This document shows positions 1 through 23,100 of a DNA stretch of 64,000 nucleotides, one piece after another. The stretch's first letter is position 1. Each line of letters opens with the position of its first letter. Origin of the DNA: Gambelia wislizenii (Eukaryota > Chordata > Lepidosauria > Squamata > Crotaphytidae). The translations under genes were made by a program, and so were the position numbers. The notes beneath the pieces were generated by a model. It saw nothing but the letters and a program-made list of their open reading frames with translations, made no database searches and was not told where the DNA came from. The DNA is taken from contig JAUMIR010000003.1 of assembly GCA_030847615.1 (NCBI GenBank), positions 25,735,001 to 25,799,000 on the forward strand, read 5' to 3'.

Positions 1-89
1 CCAACTTCAAGCTGTGGCCTACAATGCTAGCTTGTTTTAATAAACTGTAGTTAAGCTTAACCATGGTGTTGTCTAGATGGAGAAAAAAA

Positions 90-660
90 GTCATCATAGA
101 ATTCAAGGAGAATACCTTTTGTCCCAATGAGATCCCACAGTGATTTGCTGTTTTTGGAAGGCGGGGGGCCAAAAACTGCAAAAATTGCATGAGAAAAACC
201 TTTGCAGCTTTACCTGAAGTTTTTAAAAAGTACATAGAAATGCACATTACTACCCATTTGGACAATTGATTTGCAGTACAGCACATGCCAGATTGATTGG
301 TTGGACTTGGGGCAGGTGAGGGTATACTGCTGACGAAGTGGCCGGAATGCCATTTTTTAGTTTTGCAGTAGCGATCATGCACATTTTTGCAGCAGAAAGG
401 CAACCAAACAGTTTTTATGCAGAAGGCTGTAGATTTAAAGTTTTTGTGCAATGGTCGCAACTTGAGGAGAATAATAACACAAGTAATTCACTCGTAGCCA
501 CCATCTTGATAGGCATGCCTCCATGTGAACTTCAAACACGGATAGCTTTGCATACCAGCCAAAAACCTGTGAGGACAAATCACACGGCTGCGATTTTGCA
601 TTAATGCACTGCAATCCACATTATATTGCCTTGTCTTGATGAGCCCCATAATTTTAGAGG
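90..660. repeat. Dispersed repeat related to 30108-30740
   Basis: It has blocks GAGAATACCTTTTGTCCCAA, GATTGATTGGTTGGACTTG, AAGTAATTCACTCGTAGCCACC, CATGCCTCCATGTGAACTT in the same order as the 30-kb copy. It also lies directly beside a long palindrome, on the left here and on the right there. Confidence 0.6.
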
Positions 661-669
661 TCAGATATA

Positions 670-988
670 GGACTTTTTCAAACAGCACTCACTGTGCAAG
701 AAGACTCCGTCATAGTTACGGCACTGCTGTGCAGCAGGGGGTCCGCTTCGGACGCTGCCGTCCCTCTTTCGGCATCGTCTATGTCACTCCCATGTATGAT
801 TGAAGGCAGCTGCGCTATTTTTTACTCACAGACAACTTCCGTGAGTAAAAAATAGCATGGCTGCCTTCAATCATACACGGAAGTGACACAGACAATGCCG
901 AAAGAGGGACGGCAGCATCCGAAACGGACCCCCTGCAGCATAGCAGCGTCGTAACTATGATGGAGTCTTCTTGCGCGGTAAAAAGTCC
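670..988. mobile_element. Long palindrome (foldback element)
   Basis: The arms of about 140-155 bp meet at a loop near 832-840. Paired blocks include GCAAGAAGACTCCGTCATAG / CTATGATGGAGTCTTCTTGC, GGGACGGCAGCATCCGAA / TTCGGACGCTGCCGTCCC, and GCTATTTTTTACTCAC / GTGAGTAAAAAATAGC. The loop-proximal motif is similar to that of the 29.6-30.1 kb palindrome. Confidence 0.85.
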
Positions 989-1586
989 ATTTTATAAATT
1001 GTAATTCATCAAAAACAGAAGGAGGTCTCTTCCAATCTCTTCTTGACTACACCAGAAGGAGGTGGAAGAAGGCATAAGCCTAAAATTGGGACACACTTGT
1101 TCTTGTACTGCTGAGCCTGTATTGCTATTATTGTTTTGTGCCAATGTAGCCATTGTGACAAGAAATGACTAGCACTTGGAAAAGTTACTTTTCTACACTA
1201 CACCTCTCATAATCTTCCAGCCAGCATCGGCAAGCTCTGGAATAACTAGGGTTTCATTGTCTTTCAGTTTGAAAAATCATTCCTTAATTTTTTTTAATAA
1301 CTTAAAGAAAAAAACCTAGTATTTACCTTCTTTGTCAACCTCACTGTTTCCACCTGACTCCTCAGATCCATTCACTGGGTGGACTAGACTGGAGCCAGCT
1401 TGTCATTAAAATACCACAATCCTCACTTCAGAGATGTAGGAACTGAATTATAAAGAGTTTATTAGAAGATAATAATTATCTTTCAGTTTTGTATACCTAA
1501 GAAAGTAAAAGTTAAATGTGCATGATTATATACTGCTCTTACCAGCTGTATTTTATTGGTTGTTCTGCTCTTTTCCCCTCTTCTAG

Positions 1587-14912
<13,326 letters not shown>

Positions 14913-15928
14913 CATTGTGAATTGGTGTAATAGCAAAAAGTGACTCAGGACTTGTACTCATAATATGTAGTTTCTCCAACCTTATCTGCTGTGGTGTAGT
15001 AGTAAATTTGGAATACATTTGCTTATCTTGACAATCTCTGAAGCCAAGGAGTGACCCTAAGGAAACCTACCAGATGCAGGCACCTGTGTTGATCTGTACT
15101 GACAAACCAGTTTTAGCTATCTCATCTTCACCAAGAGCAGGTCTTTTGCAAAGCTAATGGGCCTTAATTACTCCTTCAAGACAAAGTCACACCAAAATAC
15201 TTGCATTGCAACAAGGATAGCTCATAAAAGCCTATTGCTGTTAGGAAAACATCACCTCCTCCCATTGATAGGTGAGTATTACAGCAAGATTCAGAGGTAA
15301 CAGGGAGGTATGGTGAGGAAATGCTTCAATAATCCCTGCTACTCAAAATAATCCTCATGCTTTGACCTTGCAAAACCTTGACTTCACAACATCACTGTTA
15401 ACCTGACACAGTACAATAGGGAAGAAGGGAGGGGAAGAAGATAGCAAAAAATCTTTCTCAAATGGGATGTACCAAAGCCCCCCAACTGACTGGTGGCCAT
15501 CCTACCAGATGTGGCTGCAGTTGTCCATGTCAGGAGAATAGTTAATTTACTCCAGGTTTTAATCCAGGTTTCAAAAGAGCCGTCCAAGTGATGAACCTTT
15601 CCTCAGCAAGCAGGTTTGGCACATTCAGCTGTTCCTTTAAAACTGTCTAAAACTTGGAGTGGATTTACTTCTCCCCTGACCAGAGAGAGAACAGGTGCAT
15701 CTTACTCAGCTGCTCCTATGACTTTTGAAATTTCCCCCTAAGAATAAATAAATTAAAAAAAAAAACATGTCCCCTATCAGCTAGAGTGTGTGAGGGTTAG
15801 AAAAACATTTTTTTTAAATCTGTAAAAATTATTGTGTGCACATTTGTTTTGTTCAGTTTTGTATGTATTCCCTTGCCCTTTTCCCAACTGGCTTTCAAAA
15901 TGTGCTATATGGTCCCATCATAACAGAA
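14913..15928. other. Convergent 3' intergenic interval between LRRC31 and LRRIQ4
   Basis: This 1.0-kb stretch separates two stop codons that face each other and must hold both 3' UTRs. AATAAA at 15743-15748 is the only obvious + strand poly(A) signal, about 830 bp after the LRRC31 stop. It is followed by an A-run that could equally be a retroelement tail. I see no clean minus-strand AATAAA for LRRIQ4 here. No gene is visible. Confidence 0.5.
15743..15748 (+). terminator. LRRC31: Possible LRRC31 polyadenylation signal
   Basis: This is an AATAAA hexamer in the 3' flank of LRRC31, about 830 bp after the stop codon. It overlaps AATAAATAAATTAAA and an A-run. No transcript evidence is available here, so the call is weak. 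Confidence 0.35.
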
Positions 15929-16108
15929 TTACTTCTTTTTGCCCTTGGCCTTGGCCTTTCCCTTATCTTTGTCTTTCCCCTTTCCCTTTCCTTTCTCCTT
16001 GCCCTTCTTCTCTTTCTTCTCTTTCTTGGCTTTCTTTATCATTTTCAGAAGCTCCGCAAAGGGCCCAATCCCCTTGCGCACCATGATGCCACGCCACCGA
16101 GCCTGGAC
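15929..16108 (-). CDS. LRRIQ4: LRRIQ4 terminal exon: IQ motif and lysine-rich tail
   Basis: The acceptor on the minus strand is CCCTAACCCCCAG. Sixty codons follow, ending TAA at 15931-15929. [15 protein letters not shown] fits the IQ pattern (I/V)QxxxRGxxxR. After [13 protein letters not shown] the sequence becomes low-complexity and strongly basic (K, G, E, D, A only). The distal part of this exon and its immediate 3' flank are duplicated in the adjacent intron. Confidence 0.92.
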   Translation of the reverse strand, partial: VQARWRGIMVRKGIGPFAELLKMIKKAKKEKKEKKGKEKGKGKGKDKDKGKAKAKGKKK

Positions 16109-17109
16109 CTGGGGGTTAGGGGAAGAATGAGAAAGATGCTGAGAAGCGCATACTTGTATTCCACATAGTATGAAAGTCATGTAGGTCTCTTTCACATTGC
16201 ACAATTATAGCAGTTTGATACAACTTTAACTGTCACATCTAGATGCTATGGAGTCTTGGATTTGGAGTTTGGAGAGAAATGCAAAATTTTCTGCTAGAGA
16301 ACACTAGTGCATCTCCAAACTACAAATTTAAACTACAATCTAGTCCTTCCCCAAACTGCAAAACCCAGGATTCCATTGATCCCACCCACCCCCTGGTTGA
16401 CTCAGCCTTCCAGGGTTCCATAGGATGTAGCCATGGCAGTTAAAATGTTATGAAACTGCTATAATTATGCAAGGTGAAATAGACCGCAGTAGCACCCCCA
16501 CAGCTACTGATTCACCAGAACCCACTGATTCATTTATCTGCTGATGGCAACAGCAGAGGGTGGGTGGATGGGGAAGGGAGCGGGGAGGAGTGATCTCACC
16601 TCTCTTCTCCCTTTCCCCCCAGGATCACTCCCCGGTATCACTCCCTGGCGGAAACTGTGACGCAGGGGTGAAAGGAGGGGAGGAGAGAACTCACTTCTCT
16701 TTTCCCTTTACTCCCAGGATTGCTCCCTGGCAGAAATGGCAACACGGGGGCGAAAGGAGGGGAGCAATTCTGGGGAGTAATCCCGGGGGCAAAGGGAAAA
16801 GAGAGGCGAGATCTTTCCTTCCCTCCCTTCGCCCCCGCATTACCATTTCTGCCAGGGAGTGATCAGGGCAAGGGGAGGGGAGGAGAGATCTCACCTCCCT
16901 TTTCCCTCCCCCCCATCACTCCCACCGGAAATGGTGATGCAGGGGTGAAGGGAGGGGAGGAGAGATCTCACCTCTCTTTTCCCTTTGCCCTTGGGATCGC
17001 TCCCTGGAGTGAATAGTGACACAGGGGTGAAGGAAAGGGAGGAGAGATCTTGCCTCTCTTTTCCCTTTGCCCCCAGGATCACTCCTGTGGTGGGAATGAT
17101 GATGAGGGT

Positions 17110-17156
<47 letters not shown>

Positions 17157-20100
17157 GTTATTTATTACCCGCTTCTCTCATCAGAATCGTGGCGGGGTAT
17201 AACATCACATAGTAACACAGTGAATCACAGCAATACAATTCAAGTACAAAGTACATTTAATACAATACAGTTTCAATACAATACAAAGACAATTGTACAG
17301 AATTACTTCTTTTTGCCCTTGGCCTTGGCCTTTCCCTTATCTTTGTCTTTCCCCTTTCCCTTTCCTTTCTCCTTGCCAGTAGATGGCACTGTTGGCATGC
17401 AATGACAACAAATTGCAAATTGCATGTACACAAATAAATGGCAGCTGTTTTTTGGAAACTGAATTAACATTTTTTTTCCCCACAGTGTACTTCCCCAGCT
17501 CTTTATTATGCTGGTCCTCATTTTACCAGCTTATGGAAGGCTGAGTCAACCGGGGGGGGGTGGGTGGGATCAAATTATGACTCAAGATCTAGCATGAATT
17601 TTTGGCTGCATTAGCCTACTGCGCCACCAGGGCCTTTGGTATTATCTGTGAATTTTGTTTTCCGTGGGGGGAACGGGGCTGGAACCAATCCCCCGTGGAT
17701 ATCGGAGTCCTGCTGTAAAGGCTGTTGGGTAGTCACTTTCTTCCCAACAGAAGACTCAATCAGTGTGTGTGTGTGTGTACCTTCAAGTCACCTGTTGACT
17801 TTGGGTGACCCCCACAAATTTCACAGTGTTTTCTTAGACAAGGAATACAGAGGTGGTTTGCCAGTTTCTTCCTCTGAAATATAGCCTACAGTATCTGGAA
17901 TTCATTCGCCATCTCCCATGTATTAACCAGGGCTGACCTGGCTTAGTTTCCAAGATCATACAGGATCTGTTACCTTTAAGGTATTTAGTACTGGAAGAAA
18001 AAGAATATCTTGCAGGAATTATAACTCTTCTAACTCTACTCCTCCTTTCACTAGCACTCCTATTAGCAAGCCAAAAGAGGACTGTCAGTTTTAAGGCCTT
18101 CCTCTCTTCAGAGAAGGAGTGAACCCTGGGGAGGAGAGTGATCTGGCCTAGGTGTAATGAGGAAGGATAAAAGTCGTCAGTCTATCACTGCATTTATCAA
18201 GATAAATCTCTCACTTGCAGTCGTCCAGAATACTGCAACCACTGACCTTCCATGGTACTTGGTGGTTCCTATATTAGTCAGATTTTGAATTCACTCCAGG
18301 TTTTAATCTGAGCTTCAAAGGTTCTGTCTAAAGTACCAAAACCTATCCCTATATTAGGTTCAGCACCTTGGATAGTTCCTTTAAAGCTAAGGCTAAAGAC
18401 TGGAATGGACTCACCACCCCATGAACACTGGAGCCACCAGCCACTGTTGCAGGTCTACCTTTGTCCACGGTGCCCTCTTGTGCATATATTACCCTCAAGA
18501 TCAGGAAGGCCACTTTGGTAGCTGATCATACACTGTACCTGGCATATCAGACCATCCTTGAGCCTTGCTTTCTTATCCTTCCCTACACATTGGCAGGGCA
18601 GTGCCATGCAAATGTATTCAGGTATTATATATCCATCAAAACATTTTTTTTCGGATGGACTATCTTGCTAATTTGCTAGCAGATTTTAAATGACATGGAT
18701 TACCCATATCATCTGGTTTTCAGACACCACCTTGCATTCTTCTTGTACTGCTCTGATTTTGATTTGTACCTTTACAGCCCAGGCCTTCCGTAGCCTTGCG
18801 TCCATTAAGTACTGCCATATGGCTGGCAGGCCTTCAGAAAACACTTCCACCGGTGGGTCCATCAGTGGGTTTCCCTCAAGTGAAAGAACCTGCAGTTTCT
18901 CTAAGCTATCCAAGTTTTCCGGGAGTTGAAATAACTGATTGCTATGAAGTAGTAGCTTTTGCAAACCTAAATACAGAGAATCATAAAAGTGAAATGTTCC
19001 CAAGCCATTCTTGTTTAATGTTTACTTTGAAGCACAATATAGCTGTTTATTTGTTGTTACTGTTTTAAACTGTGAGTGCTGAACAATCTTTAGAAATGTG
19101 CATTTAGCCTCAAGGGCAGGCTTAGTAGAATACAGATGATTTTCAATTTTCTTAAGTTAAGTAGAGGATATGGAGGAACCTCAGTCTAACCCTTCTGGCA
19201 TCCCAATCTGGCTCTCTTTATCTCCTCAGTTGTCTATAGAACTATACAAGTTACTGTCCCTGTCTCCACGCCCTCATGATTGGGTGGTTCCCCAGCTTTT
19301 GCGTAATTTTCCCCACATCCCAGTCTATAAGGTAGAAATGCTTCTCCTTAGGCTTCCTGTAAGGCCTTTAAGCTTGTTCCTGAGACTGCCTAGGATGCTC
19401 GTTCCCAAAGGGTGTGTGGCCAGAAGACCAAAAACATGGCTGGCATCATGTTAGTGACATACACAGGTATAACTGAAAGTTATACCTTAGTATGTACTTT
19501 TTTGGTTATGGCAGAAGGAGGAATTCAGCACCACCACTTGCAAAGACTTCTCTGAGCAATCTACCTGTTTACCCTCTGGCCACTCCTTCCCACAGCCATT
19601 CAGTGGCTAAAGGAAGACAGAGGGGGAATGGGGACAGCGGACAGCCAGCCAGTCAGCCAGCCAGCTACCTTCCTGCACTTGCCAGGGCTTCCCGGGGATC
19701 CTCCAGAGGTCCAGGGAAAGGACATCATGTTTCTGCAATCATCTGTAAGAACACCAGTAGCTGTTCACTGGATGCTCCTCATCTCTGCCCCCTCCCATCC
19801 TTCTCTGGCCACTGAATGGCCCAGGGAAAGGGCATTCAGTCAGAAAGCAGGTAGGTTGAACACATGGGGAGTGGGGACAAGACTTAACAATGCCTGGTGG
19901 AAATATAGGATACACCAAAGTGATGTGGGATGTCAACCCTAATATTCCATCAGGCTACACCAGATGAATATGAGTTAGGAAGGAAAATGATCCTACCTGC
20001 CTTCCTGAAAGATACTGCTTTTTCCCCTTTTGTGTTATGTCATTTTAGACCACAAACCAGAAGGCAAGGATTGTCTTTGTTTTTGTTTTTGTTTTTTCTT

Positions 20101-23100
20101 ACAGTAGGCAAGCCGCCCTGGGAGCCCTTCTTTTGTTGAGGAGCAGGATAAATATGCTTTAAATAAATAATAAACAAATAGCAGAACATTATACCCACTG
20201 TTATCACCTTCCTAGAAGCATGGGAAGTGGAACAGTGGGACTGATCAAAATGGTTGACTTGAAGTCAAACTTTAAATCACATGGGAGTTATCCAAATTAT
20301 GCCAAGAGAGAAGACTTGAGATTTGATTTCCATAATTTATACAGAAACATCAGCTTTGAAGAAAGTCAAAACAGGTACCTAAAGGATGTTATAGTTACAA
20401 TGAGAAGATGTCCTTTCAGCCAGGGTAGGCTACGGACTCAGCCTTTCTAATGGCCGCTCATTTCCATATTTATTTATTTATTTATTTATTTATTTACCTT
20501 GCAGGCGGCATATGGAGTCAGGCAGCTCTATAAGAAAATTGTTGTGACAATCAAGTATTTCCAGGTTATTCAATAAGCCAATGGTTGTTGGAAGATGCTC
20601 CAAATCATTGTTCTCAAGATACAGTTCTTTCAGGTTCTGGAAGAAGAGAAATTCACATCTGTGTATTTGGAAAATGGAAGCCAGCATGGGAGTCAGCATT
20701 TGGAAAATAGGAGCCAGAGTGTTGGACTAGTCCAGTGGTTCTTAACCTGTGGGTCCCCAGATGTTGTTGGACTACAGTTCCCAGAATCCCTCACGATTGG
20801 CTTTGCTGTCTGGAGTTTCTGGGAACTGTAGTCCAACAACATCTGGGGAACCTCAGGTTGAGAACCACTGGACTAGGACACCTGGGAGCAATAGCACTTC
20901 TATAGCAATAGCACTTCTATTTCTATACCGCTTGTCAGTGCCAAAGCACTCCCTAAGCGGTTTACAACGTGTTAGCTAATTGCCACCAACAAGCTGGGTA
21001 CTCATTTTACTGAGCTATGGAAGGATGGAACACTGAGTGAACCTTGGAGCCCTGTAGGATTGAACTTACAGTGTTGTGGATGCCGTACTGGCATTTAACC
21101 ACTGTGCTACCAGAGCTTCTGTGAGGCCAGAGTTCAAGTCCCTGTTTGGCTATAGAAACCCACTGCATGACCTTGAGCAAGTTACGCACAAAGGAAGGCA
21201 AGGGCAACCCCCCCCCCGAGCAAATTCTGCCAAGAAAACCCCATGACAGGTTCACCTTAGGGTTGCTATGAGTCAGAAATGGCTTGAAGGCACACAACAA
21301 CACTACCATTTTGTCATAAGACTTCCAGCCACCCAGAGTTTGAGATTATTGGATTGTGAACATACATATAACTGTTGGGTTTGTTTGTTTTTTAAAGCTG
21401 TGTGGGTATGTCTTTGTTACTCCCTGGTTGAGCTATGAAGAATTCTGTCCTGAAGCTTTTCAGTCTGGAGCAATAAGAACAGGGGAAACTTGGATGTGGA
21501 CAATGCTGATTACTAATGGTGTGGCATCACCAATACCTTCTCTTGCAAATGCAAAAATTCTCAGAGTACTTTTGAATAATTTATTTCAATTATTTTAAGG
21601 AAGTGAAAACATCAATGGTGAAGAATCCACTGTAGGCACAGTTTATATTGTATGTTTTGCCTTTACCTTCAATCTGTACCATGTACTTCCTGCCGATGAA
21701 ATCCTGTATAAATATTGGCTGGCATCCAATGATGTCAATGATGATGTCATAAGTTAGACTCAGGACATAGTAACTGCTTTGTATTTTCATTTGCTGTTGA
21801 AGCACTATTGCCATGACCACAACTGGCCCTGAAACCCACCTTAAAAGCCAATCTGCCACCCAGAGCAACAGAAGTCTGTGCTGCTGCCAAGGATGCTGCT
21901 GCAGAATGGCATAACCAGCCCAATCCCATCAGTGAAAGATGCTGTGGGAGAAGAAGCACAGACAACTGTGGGGACCTGTTGCAACTTTTCAACAGTGTCA
22001 CTTGCTGACAGGAGGCAGCTGGTCACATCATTCTGTAGTGCCCTGCTCAGCAGCATCACAAACTTCCATCACTCTGGACAACTGATTGGCTTTTAAGTGG
22101 GTTTCAAGGGTCAGATGGAGTGTTAAAATGTAGGTATGACATTGTAGCTACGTGTTTAATACGGATCTCAGTCAATATTCTCTAAACTCTGAATGGCTTG
22201 GAGAAAGAAGAGCTGGCAACTTGTGCATAAACCCTTCAATCTCCTTTAGACTTTTGCTGGTTTACAACTTCGAATCCATTATGCTCCAGCAATACGTTAG
22301 GTGTGGCTCATGGACATATCCCCACCCTTCCCCTTTCTTTACCTTAGTTGTGGAGCAAGAATACTAAATCGTTCAGTCTAAACACACAGAGGTGTGGAAC
22401 CATACTGTTTCAAAGACACCAATAGAATTCAGGCACAGATCTCTAATGGGAGCATGCTTCATGTCCCCTACTTCTAGGGAATTACAAACGCCTACCTTTT
22501 GGGGTTTTCTAACCAGGATATACTGGATTGTGTGTGCCAGATTTCAGATTGATATAAGGAACCTGGGCCTCAATTCTTCCTAGAAGCCAAAATGACAAAA
22601 CTGGGGCTTTCCTGACACATCGCGAGATGACAGGACTCACTGGAAAAGCCAAAGGCAGTAGGAAAAGAGGAAAGCTGCCACAGCCCTGAGTTTACAAGAC
22701 CTGAGCTGGACAGTTGATGACTTGGAGGCCTTTTACTCATAGGGTCACCAGACATCCAAGCCAACATGATGACAAATAACACTACCCACAGGTGATATGA
22801 ACCCTATTCAGCTGTTCAGATTATTCATGTGCTGAGTAAGTGTCTTCTCTCTCTTACATCTTCATGACCTTCCATAGATAGAGGGCAAAGTCTACAGAGG
22901 GGAGATTTTTCTAATTGGGAAACTCTGCACCAGAATCCAGGAAAAACGGGAATGCGGACTGAATTGCAGCAATACTGCCCTCATCTCTTTTCTCCTGTAT
23001 TTCATGAGTAATCTGAATGCCTTTGACTGATTAATTAACTGGTGGGATTTTAATGGTATGCTGTGCTGTTCTGTTGAATTTTTACATTGTCTTTTTGTAT

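Larger units (their letters stand above)
20695..21305 (+). repeat. tRNA-derived SINE (Sauria/Squam-like) split by two later insertions
   Basis: The SINE body reads GGAGCCAGAGTGTTGGACTAG at the left (interrupted after GACTAG), GGACACCTGGGA in the middle, and GGCCAGAGTTCAAGTCCC through GGTTGCTATGAGTCAG to AAGGCACACAACAAC at the right. Two other elements sit inside it: a hairpin MITE at 20733-20870 and a reversed SINE at about 20886-21117. Removing them restores a continuous SINE. Confidence 0.7.

Noticed and set aside
670..988. microRNA precursor
   Set aside because: Arms of about 150 bp with symmetric pairing are far longer than a pre-miRNA. A foldback element explains it better.
15929..16204. 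Longer minus-strand ORF starting at 16204 as the LRRIQ4 terminal exon
   Set aside because: The part above 16108 is intron: a clean CCCCCAG acceptor lies there, and 16108 restores phase 0 with exon 4.
17303..17521. 72-codon minus-strand ORF with a lysine-rich end as a separate gene
   Set aside because: Only the duplicated 81-bp segment has protein character. The rest comes from SINE and AT-rich sequence. It is kept only as a duplicated fragment.
17779..17987. Functional 5S rRNA gene
   Set aside because: Only part of the 5S sequence is present, it is diverged, lacks a terminator and is fused to a SINE tail.
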